A stretch of DNA of 12,835 bases, taken from assembly GCA_029567025.1 (NCBI GenBank), contig JAKQLT010000175.1, forward strand, positions 1 through 12,835, in the 5' to 3' direction. The translations under genes and the position numbers were made by a program. The stretch is from Candidatus Omnitrophota bacterium (lineage in GTDB: Bacteria > Omnitrophota > Gorgyraeia > Zapsychrales > Zapsychraceae). Positions 1 through 6,392 of this stretch are shown here, piece by piece (the stretch's first letter is position 1; each line of letters begins with the position of its first letter). The notes beneath the pieces were generated by a model. That model did not search any database. It worked only from the letters and a program-made list of their open reading frames with translations, and was not told the DNA's origin.

Positions 1-159
1 AAAGTTATTTTGTTTAATTTTAGCGGACATGGGTTAATGGATTTAGCTGGTTATGATAAATATTTATCCGGTCAATTAAAAGGGTATTCTTTGCCAGAAA
101 ACGAGCTAAAAGAGACATTAAAAACATTAGAAGGATTTCCAAAAGCAGAAATCAAATAA
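1..159 (+). CDS. C-terminal end of TrpB-like PLP-dependent enzyme (partial)
   Basis: Only the last 52 codons and a TAA stop are present; the 5' end lies outside the window. The visible residues include FNFSGHGLMDLAGYDKYLSG. This resembles the C-terminal signature of TrpB2-type tryptophan synthase beta chains and their relatives, where an LSGHG-(F/L)-D motif near the cofactor phosphate site is followed by a tyrosine-rich helix. TrpB-family enzymes use pyridoxal phosphate to condense indole with serine, and TrpB2 proteins often act as stand-alone indole-salvage forms. The PLP lysine and most of the fold cannot be seen, so the assignment rests on this C-terminal signature alone. No trpA follows; the next gene is a flavin-reductase-like protein. 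Confidence 0.7.
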   Translation, partial: KVILFNFSGHGLMDLAGYDKYLSGQLKGYSLPENELKETLKTLEGFPKAEIK

Positions 160-195
160 CCTTTATCCCACCCCCGGGGTGAGGTAGGTAAAAGG
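160..195. repeat. Imperfect GC-rich palindrome between two genes
   Basis: The gap between the TrpB-like stop and the next gene is nearly filled by an imperfect inverted repeat. CCTTTA (160-165) faces TAAAAGG (189-195), and the core CACCCCCGGGGTG (169-181) is GC-rich in an AT-rich region. No T-run follows, so it is not a typical intrinsic terminator. It could be a REP-like repeat or an mRNA-stabilising hairpin. Whether it recurs elsewhere in the genome cannot be seen here. Confidence 0.45.
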
Positions 196-215
196 GGTTG
201 AAAAAGAGATAAAGA

Positions 216-791
216 ATGAAGAAATCTATCGGAGCGCAGACTATTGTTTTCCCAACGCCGGTCTTTATTGTCGGCAGTTATGATAAAAAAGGCCAAGCTA
301 ATATGATGAACGCGGCGTGGGGAGGCATTTGTTCTTCTGTTCCGCCCTCTGTCAGCGTTTCTATCCGTCCAGCGCGGTATACATATCAAAATATTATACA
401 AAAAAAAGCCTTTACAGTTAATATCCCTTCGACGAAATATATAAAAGAGGCAGATTATTTTGGGATTGCTTCAGGTAAAAAAGAAAATAAACTTAAAAAA
501 GCGGAACTCACAGCCATTAAAAGCGATATTGTGGATGCCCCGTATATTAAAGAATTTCCTTTTATTTTAGAATGTGCTCTATTAAAAACCCTTGAGGTTG
601 GGGCGCATACGATTTTTGTCGGAGAAATTAAAGATATAAAAGTCGATGAAAACTGCCTCAATGAAAAAGGCCAGCCGGATATGGAAAAAATTAAACCTTT
701 TAGTTTTGATCCCGCGACAGGGCGTTATTTTGAAATTGGAAAATATTTAGCTAATGCCTTTTCTGTGGGCTTATCTATACAAAAAGAATGA
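216..791 (+). CDS. Flavin reductase-like / flavoredoxin-family protein
   Basis: This 191-residue protein fits the flavin-reductase-like FMN-binding split-barrel family in length and sequence. The N-terminal part reads PTPVFIVGSYDKKGQANMMN, then AWGGICSSVPPSVSVSIR, then TYQNIIQKKAFTVNIPS. This is the usual order of the FMN-binding strand, the glycine/proline turn, and the T-x-x-N-I segment in these proteins. Members bind FMN non-covalently and reduce flavins or act as small electron carriers (flavoredoxins); the partner is unknown. It has no signal peptide or membrane segment and is probably cytoplasmic. The ribosome site is weak (an AAGAG-like stretch 6-10 bases upstream). Its stop overlaps the next start as ATGA, which suggests translational coupling. 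Confidence 0.82.
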   Translation: MKKSIGAQTIVFPTPVFIVGSYDKKGQANMMNAAWGGICSSVPPSVSVSIRPARYTYQNIIQKKAFTVNIPSTKYIKEADYFGIASGKKENKLKKAELTAIKSDIVDAPYIKEFPFILECALLKTLEVGAHTIFVGEIKDIKVDENCLNEKGQPDMEKIKPFSFDPATGRYFEIGKYLANAFSVGLSIQKE

Positions 792-1105
792 GCCCTGCGT
801 TTACTCCCCAAGCATTAAAACAAATAAAATATATTCATCGGTTATCGCGTCAATTAAATGGCAAAAAGAAATCTTCTCATGAGAAAAAAATTCTTTGTTT
901 AATGCGTCAGCATATTGACGAGATTACAAATCTTTATCAGATAAAAAATATGCATTATTTGATAGAGACCGGAGACCTTCTGATCTTATGCCTTGAAATA
1001 CTTATTGAGAATAAACGTTCAATTAACGCTGTATTTGGGCGATGTATAAATCGTTATGATAAAAAGATACAAAGTCTTTTAAAGAAAAAAAAGAAGAAAT
1101 GCTGA
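788..1105 (+). CDS. Small basic protein of unknown function with lysine-rich tail
   Basis: I do not recognise this 105-residue protein. It starts in an ATGA overlap with the flavin-reductase-like gene and ends 7 bases inside the next gene, so it is in a coupled unit. It is rich in lysine, arginine and histidine, looks mostly helical, and has a short hydrophobic stretch around residues 56-75. It ends with six lysines and a cysteine. The tail is encoded by an A-rich run containing A-AAA-AAG in phase at 1087-1093, a classic -1 slippage heptamer. A -1 shift would read straight into the downstream membrane-protein frame with no stop between. The basic tail and following membrane protein could suggest a membrane-proximal role, but that is speculation. 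Confidence 0.65.
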   Translation: MSPAFTPQALKQIKYIHRLSRQLNGKKKSSHEKKILCLMRQHIDEITNLYQIKNMHYLIETGDLLILCLEILIENKRSINAVFGRCINRYDKKIQSLLKKKKKKC

Positions 1106-1701
1106 CATCGAAAATCTTATTATCGCTGATAAGCCTGTTTTTTGGACGAAGATTATATTGGCTTCTCGCTGGAATTGCCGGGTATTTAGCAGGAGTGTCT
1201 TTTATGACACGTTTTTTTCATTCTTTTTCTTCTCAAAACATTTTAATAGGCGCGCTTATTTGTGCGGCGATTTTTATTATAACGGCTTTAATAATTCGCC
1301 ATTGGGTTATCCTGTTCGCGTCTTTCGCTTTAGGAGGATATTTGTTCACAAATTTTTATCCTGTTTTAAGCGGCGGGCATTTAACGCCATCATTTTATTG
1401 GCCTGCTTTTTTTATTGGAGGATTTATTTTTTCTTTATTTTTTATGGCTTTTTTTGAATTAGCGCTTGTGATAGTTACGTCTTTTTTAGGGGCTTATATG
1501 ATTTTTCAAGTTTTGCCGTTTGAAAACATGTTAAATATTTTTTGTAGTATCTTTTTATTTGTTCTCGGCATGAAAAGTCAATTTATGCAAATGCGAAAAG
1601 GGCAAAAGCAACAGTTTAAAAAGATTGATTTGGAACGTTTTATTCAGGAAAATTTGAAAAAAGTTCGCTACAGCAAACAAAAAGAACAAAAGTCCGTATA
1701 A
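1099..1701 (+). CDS. DUF4203 / TMEM198-like multi-pass membrane protein
   Basis: This 200-residue protein has about six or seven hydrophobic segments between residues 5 and 157, followed by a basic, probably cytoplasmic tail (residues 160-200, rich in K, R and Q). The opening GRRLYWLLAGIAGYLAG and the repeated small-residue and aromatic pattern (FASFALGGYLF, VTSFLGAYMIF) resemble the DUF4203/TMEM198-type domain, whose bacterial role is not established. The ATG overlaps the end of the upstream gene by 7 bases, and no clear Shine-Dalgarno sequence is visible apart from the purine-rich AAGAAGAA, so translation is probably coupled. The family assignment is by pattern only; the membrane topology is much more certain than the family name. 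Confidence 0.7.
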   Translation: MLTSKILLSLISLFFGRRLYWLLAGIAGYLAGVSFMTRFFHSFSSQNILIGALICAAIFIITALIIRHWVILFASFALGGYLFTNFYPVLSGGHLTPSFYWPAFFIGGFIFSLFFMAFFELALVIVTSFLGAYMIFQVLPFENMLNIFCSIFLFVLGMKSQFMQMRKGQKQQFKKIDLERFIQENLKKVRYSKQKEQKSV

Positions 1702-1729
1702 TTTTCTAAAAAAACTTTTTTATTTTTAA

Positions 1730-1758
1730 TTGACAGAAATATTTTTTGTTGTTAAAGT
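1730..1758 (+). promoter_or_regulatory. Sigma-70-type promoter for the gdhA leader
   Basis: A perfect TTGACA (-35, 1730-1735) is followed after 17 bases by TAAAGT (-10, 1753-1758, four of six consensus positions). Transcription would start near 1764-1766, placing the first leader hairpin (1767-1790) almost at the 5' end of the RNA. Confidence 0.75.
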
Positions 1759-1764
1759 AGCCCC

Positions 1765-1860
1765 TCAGAAAAGGCAAAGGCGTCTTTTCTTCTAAGAAAA
1801 TTTTTCAAAGAAGAGAGGGCGTCTTTTTTTTATCCAAAAAAAAGACGCTTTTTGTTTTTT
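1765..1860 (+). promoter_or_regulatory. Putative ANTAR-type two-hairpin antiterminator leader of gdhA
   Basis: Hairpin 1 (1767-1790) has a 9-bp stem, AGAAAAGGC with GTCTTTTCT including one G-U pair, and a six-base loop AAAGGC. Hairpin 2 (1807-1826) pairs AAAGAAG with CGTCTTT, with one A-G mismatch, around the six-base loop AGAGGG. Both loops have A at position 1 and G at position 4, the signature of RNA targets of ANTAR-domain antiterminators such as NasR, AmiR and EutV. The hairpins are 16 bases apart. The loop and 3' arm of hairpin 2 share bases 1819-1826 with the 5' arm of the terminator, so the two structures exclude each other. A bound regulator would favour hairpin 2 and allow gdhA transcription. 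AGAAAA at 1795-1800 could instead pair with 1785-1790 and break hairpin 1. No ANTAR protein is encoded in the visible sequence. Confidence 0.72.
1819..1860 (+). terminator. Intrinsic terminator in the gdhA leader (attenuator)
   Basis: A perfect 13-bp stem (1819-1831 with 1836-1848, GCGTC plus eight T against eight A plus GACGC) closes a four-base ATCC loop. It is followed by TTTTTGTTTTTT. It lies about 55-95 bases after the predicted transcription start and about 130 bases before the gdhA start, so it would stop transcripts before gdhA unless it is blocked. Confidence 0.85.
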
Positions 1861-1942
1861 ATCCTCAGCTATATATAAGGAAACAACCCCTTCAGTCTTT
1901 TCTTAATATTTTTATTACAAATAAAATTAACAAAAAAATACA

Positions 1943-1957
1943 ATAGGATGATCCTAT
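1943..1957. promoter_or_regulatory. 15-base dyad upstream of gdhA, possible operator or hairpin
   Basis: ATAGGAT-G-ATCCTAT is a perfect 7-bp inverted repeat around a single base, flanked by ACA and CTGT, which nearly extend it. It lies in the leader between the terminator and the gdhA ribosome site. It could be a dimeric repressor site or fold in the RNA. The arrangement is seen directly; the function is inferred. Confidence 0.4.
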
Positions 1958-1974
1958 CTGTAAGAAAAATCAAA

Positions 1975-1980
1975 AAGGAG
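1975..1980 (+). promoter_or_regulatory. Ribosome binding site that fixes the gdhA start
   Basis: AAGGAG ends 8 bases before ATG at 1989 but only 2 bases before the in-frame GTG at 1983. The spacing strongly favours the ATG. Confidence 0.8.
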
Positions 1981-1988
1981 CAGTGATT

Positions 1989-3329
1989 ATGACAAAAAAA
2001 ATCGAAGAGTTTATGTCAGGCGTTATCAATAGAAACCCTGGCGAGGCCGAATTCCATCAGGCCGTACGGGAAGTGGTGGAATCCATTATGCCTTATATTG
2101 AAGATAAGCCAAAATATTTAAAGGCAAATATTTTGGAAAGGATTGTCGAGCCGGAAAGAGTGATTATGTTCCGCGTTCCCTGGCAAGATGATAAAGGCAA
2201 TGTGCAAGTCAATCGTGGATTTCGTATTGAAATGAATAGCGCCATTGGGCCTTATAAAGGAGGTCTTCGGTTACATCCCAGTGTTAATTTGGGCGTTTTA
2301 AAATTTTTGGCTTTTGAGCAAGTTTTTAAAAATAGTCTTACCACACTTCCTATGGGCGGCGGAAAAGGCGGCTCTGATTTTGACCCAAAAGGAAAATCAG
2401 ATAATGAAGTGATGCGATTCTGCCAAAGTTTTATGACAGAACTCCAGCGTCATATTGGCCCAAACACAGACGTTCCTGCCGGCGATATTGGCGTGGGTGG
2501 ACGTGAAATTGGTTTTATGTTCGGTCAATATAAAAGACTTCGTAATGAATTTACAGGAGTTTTAACAGGAAAAAGTTTGAATTGGGGCGGTAGTCTTATC
2601 CGTCCAGAAGCGACCGGTTATGGTTGCGTCTATTTTGTCCAAGAAATGTTAAAAACCCGCAATGAATCTTTTAAAGGAAAAGTTTGCGTGGTTTCAGGTT
2701 CTGGTAACGTAGCCCAATATACGGTTGAAAAGTTACTTGAATTAGGCGCAAAAGTTGTTACTTTGTCTGATTCCTCTGGCTTTATTTATGATGAAAAAGG
2801 CATTGATTCTAAAAAATTGAAGTTTGTTATGGAACTGAAAAATGTCAAACGTGGACGTATAAAAGAATACGCGGATGAATTTAAATGCAAATTTTATGAA
2901 GGGAAACGTCCTTGGAGCATTAAATGCGATGTGGCTTTTCCAAGCGCGACACAAAATGAAATCAATGAAGAGGATGCAAAAACATTAGTTAAAAATGGCT
3001 GTATCGCCATTGGTGAAGGCGCGAATATGCCGACAACGCCTGAAGGCGTTGAAGTTTTCCAGAAAGCAAAGATCCTTTATGCTCCTGGAAAAGCCGCAAA
3101 TGCGGGTGGGGTCGCTACTTCTGGTTTAGAAATGAGCCAAAACAGCATGCGATTATCTTGGTCTCGTGAAGAAGTGGATACTAAATTACACAATATCATG
3201 ATCAGCATCCATGAAAATTGTGTGAAATATGGAAAAGGGAAAGATAAATACATCAATTATGTCGACGGTGCTAATATTGCTGGGTTTGTCAAAGTCGCCG
3301 ACGCCATGATTGAACAAGGATTAGTATAG
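1989..3329 (+). CDS. gdhA: NADP-type glutamate dehydrogenase
   Basis: This 446-residue enzyme makes glutamate from 2-oxoglutarate and ammonium (reversibly), assimilating nitrogen in the cytoplasm as a hexamer. The length matches the roughly 447-residue bacterial NADP-specific family. The substrate-binding region contains GPYKGGLR (K90) and LPMGGGKGGSDFDP, with the conserved active-site lysine at K126. TDVPAGDIGVG and GVLTGKSLNWGGSLIRPEATGYG follow. The Rossmann domain starts near GSGNVAQ (237-243), and its second strand ends in SDSSG rather than an acidic residue, which fits NADP preference. ATG at 1989 is chosen over the GTG at 1983 because of the ribosome site. The gene stands alone between its own promoter with a regulated leader and its own terminator, which suggests nitrogen-responsive control at the level of transcript elongation. 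Confidence 0.97.
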   Translation: MTKKIEEFMSGVINRNPGEAEFHQAVREVVESIMPYIEDKPKYLKANILERIVEPERVIMFRVPWQDDKGNVQVNRGFRIEMNSAIGPYKGGLRLHPSVNLGVLKFLAFEQVFKNSLTTLPMGGGKGGSDFDPKGKSDNEVMRFCQSFMTELQRHIGPNTDVPAGDIGVGGREIGFMFGQYKRLRNEFTGVLTGKSLNWGGSLIRPEATGYGCVYFVQEMLKTRNESFKGKVCVVSGSGNVAQYTVEKLLELGAKVVTLSDSSGFIYDEKGIDSKKLKFVMELKNVKRGRIKEYADEFKCKFYEGKRPWSIKCDVAFPSATQNEINEEDAKTLVKNGCIAIGEGANMPTTPEGVEVFQKAKILYAPGKAANAGGVATSGLEMSQNSMRLSWSREEVDTKLHNIMISIHENCVKYGKGKDKYINYVDGANIAGFVKVADAMIEQGLV

Positions 3330-3344
3330 GAAACAAGTTTTATA

Positions 3345-3380
3345 AAAAAAAGCCGTCTCGTTTTTGAGGCGGCTTTTTTT
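3345..3380 (+). terminator. Intrinsic terminator of gdhA
   Basis: AGCCGTCTC (3351-3359) pairs with GAGGCGGCT (3366-3374) with one G-U pair. The stem is flanked by seven A before and seven T after, and a short T-rich loop lies between. It starts 15 bases after the gdhA stop. The matching A and T runs could let it work in either direction. Confidence 0.9.
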
Positions 3381-3402
3381 GTAAGAAATAAAAATCAAAA
3401 TG

Positions 3403-3433
3403 TTGTCGATTTAAGAAAATAGCGTAATATAAT
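3403..3433 (+). promoter_or_regulatory. Likely promoter for the outer-membrane-like protein gene
   Basis: TTGTCG (3403-3408) precedes a perfect TATAAT (3428-3433), with a longer than ideal 19-base spacer. The overlapping TAATAT at 3425 gives 16. It directly follows the gdhA terminator and lies about 22 bases before the next ATG, which has AAAGGAG at 3444-3450. Confidence 0.6.
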
Positions 3434-3455
3434 CATAAACTGAAAAGGAGAAGAG

Positions 3456-4142
3456 ATGAGAAAAAAGATATTAGCCTTTATTTTATTTTATCTTGTTTGT
3501 TGTTTTAAAAATGCTTTTGCCGCACCCGCGTATGGGACAAAGATTCCTAAACAAGGGAAATTTTTTATCGGCGGACAATCCTATATTGTCGAAAACAGAA
3601 AACTTGAAAAAGAAAATGGATCGATGTCAGGGAAGCAGCATTTCTTTTTAATTTCTTATGGGCTTTTGGATTGGCTCAGCATTGATCTTAAAGGTGGCGT
3701 AGGCAATATCCATCACCATAAAGCCGACGCTGAAGATTTAGATTATCATTCCTTTTTAGGTGGCGGTTATGGTTTTCGCGTTAAATTTATCGACGGAGAG
3801 AAAATGGATGCAGTCTTTGGATTTCAGCATATTAGCGTTCACCCGTATACGATTGACAGGAATAATCAAAAATATAAAGCGGTTTCGGATGATTGGCAAC
3901 TATCGACAATTGTTTCGTATGATTTAGAAATGTTTACGCCTTATATTGGAGCCAAATTCTCGCGTATGGATTATATTCATTGGATCGACAAAGAAAGAAA
4001 TCTTATAAAATCAGATACTACAAAAAATTTAGGAGTTTTAATCGGCGTTGATATTCCAGTTAATAAAAAGATATGGTTTAATTTTGAAGCCCAATTTTTA
4101 GATGTTAAGGCCATTGCCGGAAGCATCAATATTTCCTTTTAG
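3456..4142 (+). CDS. Predicted outer-membrane beta-barrel protein, unknown function
   Basis: This 228-residue protein starts with a Sec signal peptide: basic MRKK, a hydrophobic core (residues 5-17), and a likely cut after AFA at residue 22. The mature part alternates polar and hydrophobic residues in strand-like stretches separated by short turns, for example SYGLLDWLSIDLKGGVG, SFLGGGYGFRVKF, MDAVFGFQHISV, WQLSTIVSYDLEMFTPYIGAKFS and KNLGVLIGVDIPV. It ends INISF; a C-terminal phenylalanine is typical of barrel proteins assembled by the BAM complex. The number of strands would fit a small barrel of about 8-10 strands. It has a good AAAGGAG ribosome site. The TPR membrane protein starts 15 bases after its stop, so they are probably co-transcribed. 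I recognise no specific family. Confidence 0.7.
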   Translation: MRKKILAFILFYLVCCFKNAFAAPAYGTKIPKQGKFFIGGQSYIVENRKLEKENGSMSGKQHFFLISYGLLDWLSIDLKGGVGNIHHHKADAEDLDYHSFLGGGYGFRVKFIDGEKMDAVFGFQHISVHPYTIDRNNQKYKAVSDDWQLSTIVSYDLEMFTPYIGAKFSRMDYIHWIDKERNLIKSDTTKNLGVLIGVDIPVNKKIWFNFEAQFLDVKAIAGSINISF

Positions 4143-4157
4143 AAAGCTATTTTTAAG

Positions 4158-6224
4158 ATGAAGAAAAAAGAAAAAATAAAAGAGACTTCTGTGCCAAAAG
4201 TTTCTTTTTTACAAAAATTTCAGCCCGTTTTCTTTATTTTTATCATTATTGCCGTTGGTTGGGTTTGTTACGGGCAGACCTTAAATCATTCCTACCATTT
4301 TGATGATGAGTTTTATATAATCAAAAATCCTGTCATTCGCCATTTAACCGATATCAAAGCTATTTGGAAATATGATAAAGCCAGAACGCTTGGATATTTA
4401 TCATTTGCCGTCAATTATGCCATTCATCAATTTCGTCTTCCGGGTTGGCATATTACCAACATCACGATTCATATTATTGCGGCTATAGCCACATTTTGGT
4501 TGACGATTTTACTTTTATTAACTCCTCAAATGAAAACATCTTTTTTAAATGCGTATCGATATTGGATCGCTTTTTTTGTTGGAGTCCTTTTTGTTTGTCA
4601 TCCGATTCAAACCCAAGCCGTAACATATTTATGGCAACGCGTCGCTTCTATGGCAACAATGTTTTATTTATTGTCTTTAGCCTGCTATTTAAAAGCACGG
4701 TTAACAAACAACAGAACATCTTTTTTTATCTTATCTGGCTTATTGGCTCTGTGTGCCTTTTTTACTAAAGAAAATTCTGGGACACTTCCTTTTGTGATTG
4801 TTTTAGTCGAGTTATTTTTCTTGGGGACAACATGGAAACAGCTTTTGCGTAGCAAATATTTTTTGATTCTTCTCGTGTTCTTTCTTATTGTGCCTATTCT
4901 TGCCAAAAAAGATATTGTTGCGTATCTTACCTTAAAATCTCCGTCTGAGTCTTATGACGGGGAATTTATTGATGGGCATAACTATCGCTTAAGCCAATGC
5001 CGCGTTTTGTGGACGTATATTAGTTTATTGATTGCCCCTATCAGCCAAAATCTTGATTATGAATACCGTGTTTCTCAAAGTCTTTTTGAATGGAAAACTT
5101 TTTTAGGATTTTTAGGATTATGTTTTCTTTTTTTCTTCGCTTTTCGATTATTTAAAAATCATCGGTTATTGTCTTTTGGAATTTTATGGTTCTTTGCAAC
5201 GATTTTTATTGAAGCAGGCGCTTTTCCTATTGATTGTTTGATTTATGAACATCGTGTTTATTTACCCTTTTTTGGCTATGCCTTATTTTTTATTTCTGCG
5301 TGGGCCACTGTTTTTCAAGGAGAAAATCTTAAAAAAAGTTTTCTTTTTCTTGCCATTATCTTGCTTTTATATTCTTATATGACCGTCCAGAGAAATCGCA
5401 TATGGGAAAATGATTATACTCTTTGGAGTGATATTGTTAAAAAAACTCCGCATAAATTACGCGCGTTTAATAATTTGGGGAAAGTTTTAGCAGAAATGGG
5501 GCGTCATCAGGAATCCATTGAGCAATTCAATCGCGGGCTACAAATTAATCCCCAGCGAATAGAGCTTTTAATTAATCGAGGTATTGCTTATGAAAACTTG
5601 GGACGTTATCCTGAGGCGTTTGCGGATTTCTCGAAAGTTATTGAAATTTCTGGCGATCCCCAAGGATATAGCAATCGGGCTTATTTATTTTATAAAATGG
5701 GGGATATTTCTAAAGCCCTTGAAGATTTTTCAACAGCGATTGACAAGAATCCTAATCATTTGCAGGCTTTTTTAAATCGCGGAATTTTATTATCTCAAAA
5801 TAAGGACTATGAAAAAGCCATTGAAGATTTTTCGCAAGCCATTCGATTAGACCCTTTTTATGCGCCGTCTTACAATAATCGCGCTAACACATATCTAAAG
5901 ATAGGAAAATTTCAAGAAGCCGTTGATGATTTTAATAAGGCTATTCAATTAATGCCTGAAGTTATTGGTTTATATCAAGGACGGATTTCGGCCTATATTC
6001 AATTAGGTCATTTTTCTCAGGCCCTTAACGATATTGAAAAAATTCTTTCCGTTCAGCCTAACAATAGAACAGCTTATTATCAAAGGGGAATTCTTAATGT
6101 TAAAAATAAGGATTATCAAAAAGCGTGGGATGATTTTACGTTAGCGAAAAAATTTGGATATCCTGTTCCTGAAAATTTCTTTGATCAATTAAAAAGATTT
6201 TTAACGCCACAACCGCGCCTATAA
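4158..6224 (+). CDS. TMTC-like GT-C membrane protein with C-terminal TPR repeats
   Basis: This 688-residue protein has two halves. Residues 1-410 hold about ten or more membrane segments. After the first (24-40) comes HFDDEFYIIKNPVI, with the acidic D49-D50-E51 in the first external loop, as expected for GT-C glycosyltransferases using lipid-linked sugars. Further family landmarks are HPIQTQAVTYLWQR (148-161), FTKENSGTLP (202-211), EHRVYLPFFGY (364-374) and RNRIWENDYTLWSD (412-425). These resemble TMTC O-mannosyltransferases and their many bacterial homologues. Residues 435-671 form about seven 34-residue TPR repeats, for example NRGIAYENLGRYPEAFADFSKVIEI, probably for protein binding on the far side of the inner membrane. 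A role in protein O-glycosylation is inferred from the family. The ribosome site is weak and the gene follows the barrel gene closely. Confidence 0.8.
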   Translation: MKKKEKIKETSVPKVSFLQKFQPVFFIFIIIAVGWVCYGQTLNHSYHFDDEFYIIKNPVIRHLTDIKAIWKYDKARTLGYLSFAVNYAIHQFRLPGWHITNITIHIIAAIATFWLTILLLLTPQMKTSFLNAYRYWIAFFVGVLFVCHPIQTQAVTYLWQRVASMATMFYLLSLACYLKARLTNNRTSFFILSGLLALCAFFTKENSGTLPFVIVLVELFFLGTTWKQLLRSKYFLILLVFFLIVPILAKKDIVAYLTLKSPSESYDGEFIDGHNYRLSQCRVLWTYISLLIAPISQNLDYEYRVSQSLFEWKTFLGFLGLCFLFFFAFRLFKNHRLLSFGILWFFATIFIEAGAFPIDCLIYEHRVYLPFFGYALFFISAWATVFQGENLKKSFLFLAIILLLYSYMTVQRNRIWENDYTLWSDIVKKTPHKLRAFNNLGKVLAEMGRHQESIEQFNRGLQINPQRIELLINRGIAYENLGRYPEAFADFSKVIEISGDPQGYSNRAYLFYKMGDISKALEDFSTAIDKNPNHLQAFLNRGILLSQNKDYEKAIEDFSQAIRLDPFYAPSYNNRANTYLKIGKFQEAVDDFNKAIQLMPEVIGLYQGRISAYIQLGHFSQALNDIEKILSVQPNNRTAYYQRGILNVKNKDYQKAWDDFTLAKKFGYPVPENFFDQLKRFLTPQPRL

Positions 6225-6243
6225 TGATTTTTAGGATAATTTG

Positions 6244-6272
6244 TTGACAATTTGGCATATTTTAGGCATACT
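6244..6272 (+). promoter_or_regulatory. Sigma-70-type promoter of the cold-shock gene
   Basis: A perfect TTGACA (6244-6249) and CATACT (6267-6272, four of six) are separated by 17 bases. Transcription would begin near 6279, giving a 5' UTR of about 120 bases before the cold-shock ORF. Confidence 0.72.
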
Positions 6273-6284
6273 TATTTTCAAAGC

Positions 6285-6363
6285 AGTAAATAAATGGAGA
6301 TGTGAAAGGCTTTGCAATGTTTGACAACCATGTTTTAGGACCGATCCACTGCCATTATTTACT
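6285..6363 (+). promoter_or_regulatory. Structured 5' UTR of the cold-shock gene, possible thermosensor
   Basis: AGTAAATAAATGG (6285-6297) can pair with CCATTATTTACT (6352-6363) over 12 base pairs with one bulged A, enclosing about 54 bases. The stem is mostly A-U, so its stability would depend strongly on temperature. Long structured 5' UTRs are known for enterobacterial cspA messages, where the RNA changes fold in the cold. There is no sequence match to that UTR that I can claim; the parallel is in length and position. Confidence 0.45.
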
Positions 6364-6385
6364 CGTAGTTATTAACAAGTTTTAA

Positions 6386-6392
6386 AAGGAGG
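6386..6392 (+). promoter_or_regulatory. Strong Shine-Dalgarno site of the cold-shock gene
   Basis: AAGGAGG, followed by a further AG, lies 8 bases before ATG 6401. It is among the strongest ribosome sites in the window, consistent with high expression. Confidence 0.85.

Noticed and set aside
72..401. Minus-strand ORF of 109 residues across the intergenic palindrome and the flavin-reductase gene
   Set aside because: It lies opposite a well-supported coding sequence, has no ribosome site or family-like sequence, and has a composition expected from antisense reading.
1158..1457. Second plus-strand ORF of 99 residues, very rich in F and Y
   Set aside because: It is the shifted frame of the T-rich DUF4203-like gene and has no ribosome site; the host gene has clear membrane-protein structure.
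1852..1879. Second promoter after the gdhA leader terminator (TTGTTT ... TATAAG)
   Set aside because: The -35-like element is the terminator T-run and the match is weak in an AT-rich stretch. It would bypass the attenuator, but the sequence evidence is not good enough to list.
1983..1988. GTG start for gdhA two codons upstream
   Set aside because: The AAGGAG site would be only 2 bases away, against 8 bases for the ATG at 1989. The ATG also gives the usual family length.
3456..3510. Lipoprotein signal at the double cysteine (residues 15-16) of the barrel protein
   Set aside because: The residues before the cysteines do not form a proper lipobox, and a standard AFA signal-peptidase I site follows at residue 22.
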